64,000 bases of DNA from Cohnella sp. GbtcB17 (GCF_019091135.1 NZ_JAGXJW010000001.1:112885-176884), one strand, 5' to 3'; numbered from the stretch's first letter, positions 17,950-26,678 are shown. The notes: generated from the letters alone by a model not told the origin. Numbers and translations are program-made.

Positions 17950-20248
17950 TATCGTCATTAAAGGAGCGCGCGAAAATAATCTGAAAAACGTGAACGTCCG
18001 TATCCCGAAGCGGAAAATTACGATTTTCACCGGCGTCTCGGGCTCGGGAAAATCTTCCTTGGTGTTCGACACCATCAGCGCAGAAGCCCAGAGGCAGCTT
18101 AATGAGACTTTTACCGCGTTCATCCGCAACCGGCTGCCCCGGTTTAGCCAGCCGGATACCGATCTCATCGAGAATTTGTCTACGGCCGTTGTGATCGACC
18201 AGAAACGCCTCGGCGGCAACTCTCGTTCGACAGTCGGCACGATCACGGATATTTACGCGATGCTGCGGGTGCTGTTCTCCAGAATCGGGAAGCCCTTTGC
18301 CGGCAATTCGCATGTTTTCTCGTTTAACGACCCGGCCGGCATGTGCCCGGAATGCGCCGGCGTCGGTCAGGTGGTGCAGTTCGATGTAGGCAAGCTGCTC
18401 GACAGGTCCAAGTCGCTGAATGAAGGCGCGATCCTGTTCCCCGTATTTAAGACGGGAAGCTGGTATTTGAATACGTACACGAATTCCGGCCTGTTCGATA
18501 ATGACAAGCGGCTTGCCGACTATACGCCTGCAGAATGGGAAACCCTTCTCCACGGCAAAGAGAGCAAGATCGTATACCGTACCAAAGGCGGCGATATCGA
18601 ATCGGATTATGAAGGACTGCTCCCCAAGCTCAACCGCCTTTATATAAAGAAGGACAGCAGCGAGATGTCGGATGCCAAACGCGAAACCCTCGATCGCTTT
18701 CTATCCTACAGCGAGTGCAGCCTTTGCGGGGGAAGTCGGCTGAACCAAGCGGCCTTGGGCTGCCGGATTAACGGGTACAACATTGCGGAATGCGCAGCGA
18801 TGGAGATCGGCGAGCTCATACGCATGCTCGAAGCGGTTCGGGATCCCGTCGCAGGTCCGATGTTGGACGGCATTCTGATCCGGTTGAACCATTTGGTCTC
18901 CATCGGGCTGGACTATCTCAGTCTGGATCGCCCAACCTCTACCTTGTCGGGCGGAGAGTCGCAGCGTATCAAGATGGTCCGGCATCTGAGCAGCAGTCTT
19001 ACCGACATGATCTACATTTTCGACGAACCGAGCGTCGGACTGCATCCGCGGGATGTCCATCGTCTGAACGGCATGCTGTGCCAGCTCCGGGACAAAGGGA
19101 ATACGGTACTCGTCGTCGAACATGACCGCGAAGTCATGGAGATCGCCGATTACATCATCGATGTCGGGCCTCATGCGGGAACCCGCGGCGGAGAGATCGT
19201 TTACGAAGGCGACTTTGCGGGCTTGGTCCGTGCTGATACGTTGACAGGACAATACTTGAAGCAAAGTTTACCCTTGAAGACTTCAACCAGAGCACCCAAG
19301 GGCAGGATGACCGTAGCCGGCGCCAGCCTGCACAATCTGAAGGACGTGACCGTCGATATCCCCGTCGGCGTGTTGACTGTGGTCACTGGAGTCGCCGGCT
19401 CGGGCAAAAGCACGCTGATTAACGGCGCCTTTCTGCCGTCGCATCCGGAAGCGATCGTCATCGATCAGTCGCCCGTAGGCACGTCCATCCGCTCCAATCC
19501 GGCTACCTACACGGGGGTGATGGACGAGATCCGCCGTTTGTTCGCCGCAGCTAACAAGGTGAGCGCCTCCCTGTTCAGCTTCAACTCGAAGGGGGCCTGC
19601 GCCAACTGTCAGGGGCTCGGGATGATTTACACGGATTTGGCCTTTCTCGAGCCGGTAAGAACGACATGCGAAATATGCGGGGGCAAGCGGTTCAGCGATG
19701 AAGTGCTGCAGTATCGACTGAACGGAAAGTCCATTAGCGACGTCCTTGCGATGACGGTACGTGAGGCGTCGGCATTTTTCAGCGGGAAGGAACTGCTCCG
19801 TCAAATGCAAACGCTCGAGGACGTGGGACTCGGATACGTCACGCTGGGCCAGCCGCTCAGCACCTTGTCGGGCGGTGAATGCCAACGCATTAAACTGGCC
19901 GGGGAGCTTCACAAGGAAGGCAATCTCTATGTCATGGACGAGCCGACAACGGGATTGCATATGTCCGATATTGCTCGTCTGATGGATATTATGAACCGCT
20001 TGGTCGACGGGGGCAACACGGTGGTGGTCGTCGAACATAACCTGGATGTGATTAAGAGCGCAGACTGGATCATCGACATCGGTCCCGAGGGCGGCCACCG
20101 GGGCGGCCGTATTGTATTCGAGGGTACGCCTGTCCAACTTGTTGCTGCCGAGCATTCAATAACGGGGATGTATTTGCGCAAGGCAAAAGCAGGCGAGGAA
20201 GCTTTTCCTGAACGGAGCGGCATCGAAAAGCTCAGATCCAAAGATTAA
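17936..20248 (+). CDS. UvrA-like ABC ATPase (short UvrA paralogue, DrrC type)
   Basis: This 770-residue protein starts at ATG 17936 inside the end of the previous gene. It has two UvrA-type ATPase halves: GVSGSGKSS and LSGGESQRIKM with IFDEPSVGLHP, then GVAGSGKSTL and LSGGECQRIKLA with VMDEPTTGLH. Zinc-knuckle pairs are visible (CPECAGVGQ with CSLCGG, and CANCQGLG with CEICGG). Canonical UvrA is about 940-960 residues; this one is some 180 shorter, with little room between Walker A 1 and the first zinc module for the UvrB-binding domain. Such paralogues often act in self-resistance to DNA-binding drugs rather than general repair. Coupling to a reductase-fold gene hints at a small detoxification unit. 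Confidence 0.85.
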   Translation: MNVNDIVIKGARENNLKNVNVRIPKRKITIFTGVSGSGKSSLVFDTISAEAQRQLNETFTAFIRNRLPRFSQPDTDLIENLSTAVVIDQKRLGGNSRSTVGTITDIYAMLRVLFSRIGKPFAGNSHVFSFNDPAGMCPECAGVGQVVQFDVGKLLDRSKSLNEGAILFPVFKTGSWYLNTYTNSGLFDNDKRLADYTPAEWETLLHGKESKIVYRTKGGDIESDYEGLLPKLNRLYIKKDSSEMSDAKRETLDRFLSYSECSLCGGSRLNQAALGCRINGYNIAECAAMEIGELIRMLEAVRDPVAGPMLDGILIRLNHLVSIGLDYLSLDRPTSTLSGGESQRIKMVRHLSSSLTDMIYIFDEPSVGLHPRDVHRLNGMLCQLRDKGNTVLVVEHDREVMEIADYIIDVGPHAGTRGGEIVYEGDFAGLVRADTLTGQYLKQSLPLKTSTRAPKGRMTVAGASLHNLKDVTVDIPVGVLTVVTGVAGSGKSTLINGAFLPSHPEAIVIDQSPVGTSIRSNPATYTGVMDEIRRLFAAANKVSASLFSFNSKGACANCQGLGMIYTDLAFLEPVRTTCEICGGKRFSDEVLQYRLNGKSISDVLAMTVREASAFFSGKELLRQMQTLEDVGLGYVTLGQPLSTLSGGECQRIKLAGELHKEGNLYVMDEPTTGLHMSDIARLMDIMNRLVDGGNTVVVVEHNLDVIKSADWIIDIGPEGGHRGGRIVFEGTPVQLVAAEHSITGMYLRKAKAGEEAFPERSGIEKLRSKD

Positions 20249-20362
20249 AGTAATGGCGCCAGGAATAATGAGGACAGGTTCGTCCACATACAGGAGGCCA
20301 ATGTGGACGAGAACGGCATTTAATTTTACAGCTAAGTTACATGAAGAACAAGGTAATAACAG

Positions 20363-20399
20363 AAAAACCAAGCCCTGATGCTCAGGAACTTGGTTTTTT
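20363..20399 (+). terminator. Terminator downstream of the UvrA-like gene
   Basis: AAAAACCAAG (20363-20372) pairs with CTTGGTTTTT (20389-20398); an inner CCTGA/TCAGG stem extends it and the T run continues. The rest of 20249-20528 holds no gene that I can support. Confidence 0.8.
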
Positions 20400-20501
20400 G
20401 ATTTTCACTATACTTATGAGCGATCTCAAGGGAAAAGAGGGGAAAAGACGACCACAAATCAAACAGAAGTAGTACAACGACATGAAGATCCCCTAAATAA
20501 A

Positions 20502-20524
20502 CCTTGATTTATCAAGGCTTTTTT
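20502..20524 (+). terminator. Small terminator just left of the Tn7-like end
   Basis: CCTTGAT (20502-20508) pairs with ATCAAGG (20511-20517), followed by CTTTTTT. It belongs to the flanking chromosome or an earlier inserted element, as it lies outside the transposon end at 20529. Confidence 0.65.
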
Positions 20525-20528
20525 CATT

Positions 20529-20617
20529 TGTGGGGATTTTCTTGTCGTTTTTTTATAGACAAGAAAATCCCCCTAATAAGTACGAACGACAAGAAAATTC
20601 CCCTAATGAGTACAAAT
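20529..20617. repeat. Tn7-like transposon end with TnsB-type binding repeats
   Basis: The tip reads TGTGGGGATTTTCTTGTCG (20529-20547), beginning with TGTGGG as Tn7 ends do. Two 30-bp direct repeats follow at 20558-20587 and 20588-20617, each starting GACAAGAAAAT and containing CCCCTAAT.AGTAC. The tip is an inverted copy of the same motif, so tip and first repeat form a 15-bp perfect inverted repeat. The five bases outside the tip are TCATT, a candidate target duplication. The partner end was not found in the window. Confidence 0.75.
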
Positions 20618-20676
20618 AGGATTGTAAACCAATAATCAAGGGAATAACTGAATGTAAACGAAGTGGGAGGGATTTA

Positions 20677-21327
20677 ATGTATACAGAACCGCTAATCAAA
20701 AAACGTCACGGGCGATACGGAAATAATCATTGGATTGTGTACAGCCTTAAATTAAAGCGGGACATTAATTTATTTAGCGATCTCGAATACGATCATTGGA
20801 TATTAGTTGAAACTGACCCAAATGTAAAAAGTTTTTGTGAGCAGCCTGAGAAGGCTGATATTGATGGAGAAACCTCTATTTTTGATATGTGGACTGCAAC
20901 TGAAGATGGGCAAGAGACTTTTTTTGAAATTAAATACGAAGAAGATCTAGATAAAGAAGAGGTAGCAAAACAAATCGACCTACAAAAAAGATGGTGCGAG
21001 ATGCACGGTAAGAAGCATCAGGTTCGGACAGAGAAGGACATTAGAAGTAACCATTTTCATTTGGAGAACCTGAAAGACCTACTTCCTTATGTGCTAAATA
21101 ACAGTAGTATTGTTGAGGTCGATCGTTATAAAGTCCTCACAGGTCTTAAAGAAGGCCCAAAAACAATTAAGCAATTGCTTCATGAACTTGATTTAGGCTT
21201 ACCTCGGTTGTACGAAGCTGTTGCTTGCTTAATCTACTCAGGAGATATTACAGCAAGTATTGATAAAACATATTTTGGATTTGAGACGGGGGTGTGGATT
21301 AATGAGAAGAAAGAACAAAATTATTGA
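20677..21327 (+). CDS. tnsA: Tn7-like transposase subunit TnsA
   Basis: This 216-residue protein matches the TnsA endonuclease, which cuts the 5' ends of the transposon and works with TnsB. The restriction-enzyme-like core is visible as E37 (in DLEYDHW), D70 (FDMWT) and E84-x-K86 (FFEIKYEED), where Tn7 has QxK. A winged-helix C-terminal region follows (KTIKQLLHELDLGLPRLYEA). GGGAGG lies 6 bases before ATG. The reading frame overlaps tnsB by 26 bases, showing coupled translation. Confidence 0.9.
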   Translation: MYTEPLIKKRHGRYGNNHWIVYSLKLKRDINLFSDLEYDHWILVETDPNVKSFCEQPEKADIDGETSIFDMWTATEDGQETFFEIKYEEDLDKEEVAKQIDLQKRWCEMHGKKHQVRTEKDIRSNHFHLENLKDLLPYVLNNSSIVEVDRYKVLTGLKEGPKTIKQLLHELDLGLPRLYEAVACLIYSGDITASIDKTYFGFETGVWINEKKEQNY

Positions 21328-23329
21328 ACTAGGAATTGGCCAAGACATGCTAGACTTAGCAAAATGGCCGACTATAGATACGACTGGGTGGGATGAAGAG
21401 GCCATTAAGAAATATAAAAATAGAAAATTGGCTGTTGAGATGTATATTAAGGACAGCGCTACCCTTAAAGAAATTTCAAGTGTGACTAGTATAGGAGGCA
21501 AGGATATCACGCGGTTTGTCAAGCGTTGCCTTAGCGTTGACCAATTCAATGACTTGATGGGCTTTAGAGCACTTAACCCTGGTTTACACATGAAAGAATA
21601 TGAAAGGAGGGATTTACCTAAGTCATCAGCGTCTAATTACTCTGGTGCTTTTGAACTTCTTCTTGAAACCTATACGGATTTGAGGCAGCTGCTATATGAG
21701 ATGACATTAGCAACTAGGAAGGATTCATTTAAAGCGACGTACTCGGCTAAGTATATTTTTAAAAAATTTATTGAGAAATGTAGGGAATTGGGTATCAAGC
21801 CTAGCCAATATCCTTTATGCACTACTGATAAAGGAAGGCGCTCAGTTGAAAGGCATGTAAAAAGTCTAAAAGAACAGCATTTTGGAAATGAGCATCTTTT
21901 CGGAGAAACGGCAGCAATGATGGCTAAAACAGTAGGTAGAGGGGAAAAAAATTATGCAACAAACTTCAGACCATTTTCAAAAGTTGTTTTTGATGCGCAT
22001 AAGATCGATTTAATACTGACGATTCGATATACAGACCCAAATGGGAACGTCGTTAAAAAGACTCTAAAAAGAATCTGGTTACTTGCTATTTTGGATGCCG
22101 CTACTAGTTCAGTTCTTGGACACTTGTTATGTGTTAAGTCTGAATACTCACAGATGGATGTGCTCCAATGCATTCAAAATGCAATCCACCCACACAAGCC
22201 CAAGGAATTTACCATTAAAGGTCTTCAATATCCATCTGAGGGATCTTTCCCATCGATAAGTATTCCTGAAACTCAGTGGGCTGTTTGGAGAGAATTTTGG
22301 ATGGACAATGCTAAAGCAAATTTAGCGAAGAATGTAGTAGACAAGCTAACGAAGACAGTTGGTTGTTTCGTTAATGCTGGGCCAGTAGCTTCTCCACTTC
22401 GAAGGGGACTAATTGAAAGATTCTTTAAGACACTCGAAGTAAACGGGTATCACTTACTCCCCTCAACGACTGGTAGTAATCCAAATGATCCTAAAAGGAA
22501 AAACGCTGAGTTGAAGGCATTAAAATCAGAAATTAATATTGAGCATTTGGAGGAACTAACCGAAGCAATGCTTGCCCAATACAATTGTGAGCCACACAGC
22601 GGTAACTCGGGATTGAGTCCGCTTAAGGCAATGCAGGATAAGATTGAAGCTGGGTTTTTACCTAGAATTTTACCGGAACATCGGCGTCAAGAACTCGGAC
22701 TCATGGTCGTTAGTCAGATTGTCACTATACAGGGTGATTTGAAAAAGGGACGTAGACCTTACATTAATTACGAAGGGGCGCAATATAGAAATGAAGTGCT
22801 CACACAAAGTGCAGGGCTAATTCGAAAGAAGTTAACGATTTATATTGACTTAATGGACGTTCGCTATCTTAAAGCGTTCCTGCCAAATGGAAACGAGTTA
22901 GGCACATTAAAAGTCGTCGGTAAGTGGTCGAATACCCCACATTCGTTAGAAACAAGAAAGCTAATAAATAAATTTCTAAGGAGTGAAAAGCGGAAGTTTT
23001 TCTTATCCAGTGATGACTATGTACAAGCTCTTACAGAGCATTTAGCAAGCAGTAAAAATAAAGGTGATAAGAACAGGTTGGCACATGAGCAAAGATATCA
23101 ACAATCACAGGCAAGAATCGAGCAAGAAACAGTTTCTGATGATAGCGAAAAAGTATTGGAAGAAGTACTTATAGAAGAAGACGTTGTGGAAGAAGTTATT
23201 AAACAACGAGAATATATAAACTCTCCCTTACATGAGCATACTGTAAGTATGCAAGTAGATATTGACGATACGTTTGAAGATGGCTGGGACGAATTCTTCA
23301 AGCCTATGTCGTTGAGGAGGGTGAAATAA
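21302..23329 (+). CDS. tnsB: Tn7-like transposase subunit TnsB (DDE integrase)
   Basis: This 675-residue protein is the strand-transfer subunit that binds the end repeats and joins 3' ends to target DNA. The RNase H-like core carries D231 (FDAHKIDLIL), D335 (FWMDNAKAN) and E372 (RRGLIERFFKTLE), the last two 37 positions apart as in TnsB. The N-terminal part has helix-turn-helix character (ATLKEISSVTSIGGKDITRF). The C-terminal tail is acidic and Glu/Val-rich, where TnsB contacts TnsC. ATG 21302 is chosen over an upstream start because it fits the overlap with tnsA and a G-rich site. Confidence 0.9.
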   Translation: MRRKNKIIELGIGQDMLDLAKWPTIDTTGWDEEAIKKYKNRKLAVEMYIKDSATLKEISSVTSIGGKDITRFVKRCLSVDQFNDLMGFRALNPGLHMKEYERRDLPKSSASNYSGAFELLLETYTDLRQLLYEMTLATRKDSFKATYSAKYIFKKFIEKCRELGIKPSQYPLCTTDKGRRSVERHVKSLKEQHFGNEHLFGETAAMMAKTVGRGEKNYATNFRPFSKVVFDAHKIDLILTIRYTDPNGNVVKKTLKRIWLLAILDAATSSVLGHLLCVKSEYSQMDVLQCIQNAIHPHKPKEFTIKGLQYPSEGSFPSISIPETQWAVWREFWMDNAKANLAKNVVDKLTKTVGCFVNAGPVASPLRRGLIERFFKTLEVNGYHLLPSTTGSNPNDPKRKNAELKALKSEINIEHLEELTEAMLAQYNCEPHSGNSGLSPLKAMQDKIEAGFLPRILPEHRRQELGLMVVSQIVTIQGDLKKGRRPYINYEGAQYRNEVLTQSAGLIRKKLTIYIDLMDVRYLKAFLPNGNELGTLKVVGKWSNTPHSLETRKLINKFLRSEKRKFFLSSDDYVQALTEHLASSKNKGDKNRLAHEQRYQQSQARIEQETVSDDSEKVLEEVLIEEDVVEEVIKQREYINSPLHEHTVSMQVDIDDTFEDGWDEFFKPMSLRRVK

Positions 23330-23330
23330 A

Positions 23331-24329
23331 GTGGTTGTTGGACAAAGTAGGGAAGCGGAAAGGCCCTCAATACCTGCGGGTACACATGATCTTGAATTAG
23401 ACGCATATTTGTTGCCAACCAATGAAATTAAGAAACTTTTGAAGAAGTTAGTTGAATGGATAGAGGTTAGATCCCCAGGTGGAATAGTATATGGACGACA
23501 AAGACGCGGCAAGACACAGGCTATAAGTTACATCCAAAAAGTATTAGATCATCGATATGCTGGTGAGTTGCCTAACTTTTTTATCCCAGCTAAGCATAAA
23601 CTTACAGCTAACGAAGAGCATTTTTATGAATTGTTACTGAAGTGGGTTGGACATAGTTACCCATTCGCCGGTAAAAAAAATCAAAAATTCGATCGACTTT
23701 CAAAATTTTTACAAGAGAAAGGTGAGAAGTCTAAATATAAACAAGTAGTGATCATTATAGACGAGGCACAGTCATTGCTTGATGCACACTATAAATGGCT
23801 GATTGATTTATATAATTCCTTAGACGCTATTCAGGTCAAGTTAATTGTTTTATTGATAGGTCAGCCGGAACTTAAATCGACTAAATCAGCTTATATCGTT
23901 GAAGGTAAGAATCACATAGTAGGTAGATTTATGATTAAAGAGCATGAATTGTTTGGAGCAAAAACAGTGGAAGATTTTCGAGTTTGTCTCAATGGTTATG
24001 ATACGCTTGAATATCCCGAAGGAAGTGGATGGACATACACAAGATATTATTATCCTGAAGCGTATGCGGAAGGGATGAGACTTGAGCATTGTGCAAAAGA
24101 TTTATTTGAGGCTTTTGCTTTAGTAAGGCAAGAGGAGGGCTTCAGGGGAGATATGGAAGTTGGGATGCAGGACTTAACTACCACAATTAAGTGCGCACTA
24201 GTTAAGTTTGGAGTTGAATCAAAAAAGAAAAACTACTGGATTGATTTAGCTACATGGAAGGAATGTGTTAAACAAGCGGGTTATGTTGATTCTGAAGTTT
24301 CATTTAATGGTGCAAAGAGAGAAAAATGA
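23331..24329 (+). CDS. tnsC: Tn7-like regulator TnsC (AAA+ ATPase)
   Basis: This 332-residue protein starts at GTG 23331, one base after the tnsB stop, with AGGAGG 10 bases upstream. Walker A is GRQRRGKT (55-62) and Walker B is VVIIIDEAQSLLD. A sensor-like IGQPEL and a GRFMIKEHELF stretch follow, as in TnsC/TniB ATPases that form filaments on target DNA and recruit TnsAB. In Tn7 relatives a TniQ-family protein loads TnsC; no such gene lies next to it here. Confidence 0.9.
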   Translation: MVVGQSREAERPSIPAGTHDLELDAYLLPTNEIKKLLKKLVEWIEVRSPGGIVYGRQRRGKTQAISYIQKVLDHRYAGELPNFFIPAKHKLTANEEHFYELLLKWVGHSYPFAGKKNQKFDRLSKFLQEKGEKSKYKQVVIIIDEAQSLLDAHYKWLIDLYNSLDAIQVKLIVLLIGQPELKSTKSAYIVEGKNHIVGRFMIKEHELFGAKTVEDFRVCLNGYDTLEYPEGSGWTYTRYYYPEAYAEGMRLEHCAKDLFEAFALVRQEEGFRGDMEVGMQDLTTTIKCALVKFGVESKKKNYWIDLATWKECVKQAGYVDSEVSFNGAKREK

Positions 24330-24538
24330 AAAAATGTTCTTCGAAGAAATAAGCTTAGACGGGATTCATTGAACTTAAGCGTATTTCTGAATTGCAAAAC
24401 TGCCAAGCGATAGGTTTAGACTCGCTCCATAATAACCGGTGACAGTGAAAAATTAGAAAATTCCTCGCTGGTTCAATTAGCTAACGATTGCTTTAGCGAA
24501 CGCGACCAAAATTTACTATAATCCCCACTTAGAACAAC

Positions 24539-25282
24539 CTAGTCCGATTTGTTTCTTGCCTTTAAGTGTTTTTTTAGTTCAATAATGCCGGCTATAGCTG
24601 AAAAACAGAGTAGACCCTCTTTTATAGATTCTAAAGATTCTTTAATGCTTTCTTCAAAAGCAATGATTTCTACACAAGAATGGACAGTGAGTGCCATTGC
24701 TGTAGTTAGACCGATCGTAATTAGGGTGGCCTGCTTATTGGAATAAATCCTTGGCTCTACTTGAAATACGAACTTATAACCATATTTAAAAGCAATTTTT
24801 GCAGTAAAGAAATAAGTAAACCCGAAAATTATGCCGGAAATATAGTAGTAGGCATTTATTCTAATTCCGCTGATAACATGAAGATTCTCAGCCGCAAACG
24901 ACGTCGCATAGGCAAGACCGAGCACGGATACAGCTGCTGAGATTACCGAAATAATGGCCGCTAACGCAATGGCGTAGGAATGGGTAAGAACATTTCTCAA
25001 CCTATCAATAACGCCAGCAAATAGCAACGCAGGAGATAGAACAAACAAAGCAATTCGCTTAAATGCTTTTTCGCTTTTTCCCTGGAGTGGAATTAGACCA
25101 ATAATTGTTCCGCCAACAAACATAAAATACATAAGTAAATATTGTGCAGCATCTGTGAAAAATTGATAGGAACGCGAAGCATTTGTATTGTGGGGAAAGA
25201 TTCCGTGCTCGAGATACAATCCCAATAAAGCAAGGAGAACTATGCCTATGAGGCTCTTGAGGGACTGTTTGATGGTTTGCAT
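24539..25282 (-). CDS. Hypothetical polytopic membrane protein
   Basis: This 247-residue protein has about five to six hydrophobic spans (for example IGIVLLALLGLYL, YLLMYFMFVGGTIIGLI, IALAAIISVISAAVSVLGLAY and ISGIIFGFTYFFTAKIAF) and a charged C-terminal tail. AAGGAG lies 10 bases before ATG 25282. I recognise no family. It lies inside the AT-rich island, opposite in orientation to tnsC, and may be transposon cargo. The 209 bases between tnsC and this gene hold no gene or clear signal. Confidence 0.6.
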   Translation of the reverse strand: MQTIKQSLKSLIGIVLLALLGLYLEHGIFPHNTNASRSYQFFTDAAQYLLMYFMFVGGTIIGLIPLQGKSEKAFKRIALFVLSPALLFAGVIDRLRNVLTHSYAIALAAIISVISAAVSVLGLAYATSFAAENLHVISGIRINAYYYISGIIFGFTYFFTAKIAFKYGYKFVFQVEPRIYSNKQATLITIGLTTAMALTVHSCVEIIAFEESIKESLESIKEGLLCFSAIAGIIELKKHLKARNKSD

Positions 25283-25489
25283 ACTATATTAACTCCTTAC
25301 TAGGGATTTATCTTTTATACGATGCCAAGTACTCACTTGACTCGAAATTTGATTTTATGAGTAATGAGTATACATATCAGTCTGCCTTCCAGGTGTGCAT
25401 AATTTACTTTTTAGTTCCCGTTTATTTAATGTTAAAAATGGAAAGGAAAAGAGGTGAGTAACTAACACACGATCTCATGAGGAGGTACA

Positions 25490-26266
25490 ATGGACCCCTT
25501 GAATTCACTGAAGTTTTTTTTAGATAACGGTAAATACCTGGCTAAGATTGAAGCCAGCAAGCAACTAGATATTCTGAGAAATCTTATTAAGCAATTCCAA
25601 GTCGAAAATAACTTAAGGAAGTTTTATTGGAGAACGGAGGGAGTTGCAGGATACTTTGAGTCAATTCGTATATTTGAGGAAGATAAGGAAGCACTGAAGG
25701 ACTATCTGATGCAAGTTGGAGTACTTCCAGTAGTTGTGGACGTTAAGTGGAGAAACATTGTGGAGAGTGATCAAAAGCTTTTGCAGAATAGGATTTTACC
25801 GCAGTGCCCCATCCTTCGATTCACGCCAAATAATAATATGCAAGACAGTATAGATAGGATTATTGAGTATAATGAAAAAGCAAAAAAACTTAACTTATCC
25901 GAGCAATTAACAGAGTGGAAAGCTGCTAAGAATAAATTTGCATTATTACAATTTGAGTGGGAAACGATTAGGAAACAATTGCAACACAAACTTATTCCAG
26001 GTGAAAAAATAAAGTTAGATCAGGGGACTATATCATCATTAATCCAAGATCCCTTCATTTCAGGTGAGAGTTTACATAAATTGCTGGGCTCAAATGCAGT
26101 TGAAAAATACGGAACAGTTAACCATAGTAAACTCATGATTTTTATGTCACGCGGGATGGTCAAAAAATCTGAATTGAATATTTACCGACGCATTGTGGAT
26201 ATTAGACTGAGGTATGTCTTGAAAGTTATTAAAAAGAGAACATTAAGCACGGATATGAGCAGTTAA
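25490..26266 (+). CDS. Hypothetical protein in the Tn7-like island
   Basis: This 258-residue soluble protein is rich in Lys, Ile and Glu, mostly helical by eye, with a central coiled-coil-like stretch (SIDRIIEYNEKAKKLNLSEQ, then FALLQFEWETIRKQLQHKL). It lacks the cysteine clusters of TniQ/TnsD and any nuclease or ATPase motif I can see. GAGGAGG lies 7 bases before ATG 25490, so it is probably expressed. Base composition matches the tns genes. It could be cargo or an unusual accessory protein of the transposon; no function can be assigned. Confidence 0.6.
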   Translation: MDPLNSLKFFLDNGKYLAKIEASKQLDILRNLIKQFQVENNLRKFYWRTEGVAGYFESIRIFEEDKEALKDYLMQVGVLPVVVDVKWRNIVESDQKLLQNRILPQCPILRFTPNNNMQDSIDRIIEYNEKAKKLNLSEQLTEWKAAKNKFALLQFEWETIRKQLQHKLIPGEKIKLDQGTISSLIQDPFISGESLHKLLGSNAVEKYGTVNHSKLMIFMSRGMVKKSELNIYRRIVDIRLRYVLKVIKKRTLSTDMSS

Positions 26267-26314
26267 GAAACTGAGTGAGCTAGTTATAGAATGTAGGTCA
26301 TCTCTGGCAGCAAT

Positions 26315-26348
26315 GAGGTCAGGGGTCCGATCCCCCTTGGCTCCACCA
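26315..26348 (+). pseudogene. 3' fragment of a tRNA-Ala-like gene
   Basis: The bases form a T arm (AGGGG 26321-26325 pairing with CCCCT 26333-26337, loop TCCGATC), a 3' acceptor strand TGGCTCC, discriminator A and encoded CCA. The T in the acceptor strand falls at position 70, as in the G3:U70 pair of tRNA-Ala. The preceding GAGGTC fits the variable region. No matching 5' acceptor strand (GGGGCCA or GGAGCCA) or D arm lies upstream, and loop position 55 is C instead of the near-universal T. This is therefore a broken copy, of the kind left at element attachment sites. Confidence 0.65.
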
Positions 26349-26368
26349 CACATACAATAGCCTGAATC

Positions 26369-26389
26369 CTTGCGTAGCAAGTTTTTTTT
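26369..26389 (+). terminator. Terminator after the tRNA-like fragment
   Basis: CTTGC (26369-26373) pairs with GCAAG (26377-26381) and eight T follow. It would end transcription through the tRNA-like piece. Confidence 0.6.
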
Positions 26390-26556
26390 GTTTTTTGCCT
26401 TTTAACTTATTGGTGAGCTGTTGACCGACAATTTGCGTTTGGGGACGGATTGGGGACGAAAGTTCGAGACGAGCACAAGAGAGCTGCGTTTCTCGAAGTG
26501 ATGCTTGACGACGCATAGGATGGCGATGCCAAAGCCTTCCGTTGACATCTAACCGG

Positions 26557-26583
26557 GGCCCGCATAGCTTGCGGGTTCTTTTT
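26557..26583 (+). terminator. Terminator-like hairpin in the island-to-locus junction
   Basis: CCCGCA (26559-26564) pairs with TGCGGG (26570-26575), followed by TTCTTTTT. The 649-base gap 26267-26915 otherwise holds the tRNA fragment, a second hairpin at 26679 and the promoter at 26760; no intact gene. Confidence 0.7.
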
Positions 26584-26678
26584 AATTTAGTGACGCCTCT
26601 CTATCACCATAAATCGTCCGGCCATGGGTCAGCCTGATACGGAAGGACAATCTCGATCTAGGGTAGCAAAATGCTTGA

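Larger units (their letters stand above)
20529..24329 (+). mobile_element. Tn7-like transposon, end plus tnsABC core
   Basis: The order is end repeats, tnsA, tnsB, tnsC, all transcribed inward from the end, exactly as at the right end of Tn7. The region is strikingly AT-rich against GC-rich flanks. No TniQ/TnsD-type targeting gene follows within the window, and the far end is not visible, so the element is truncated, decayed, or uses an unrecognised targeting partner. The true right boundary is unknown and may lie as far as the tRNA piece at 26315. Confidence 0.8.

Noticed and set aside
24455-24480. TAGAAAATTCCTCG resembling the transposon end repeats, as a possible second end
   Set aside because: The match is short, lacks the GACAA part and any TGTGGG/CCCACA tip, and lies directly after tnsC. 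It is too weak to call an end.
26267-26348. Intact tRNA gene
   Set aside because: Only the T arm and 3' acceptor are present; no D arm or 5' acceptor strand pairs with them, and loop position 55 is wrong.
26319-26516. Small minus-strand reading frame next to the tRNA piece
   Set aside because: It runs through the tRNA-like fragment and a terminator and has no family motif. A neighbouring frame looks like an integrase tail, but too little remains to annotate it.
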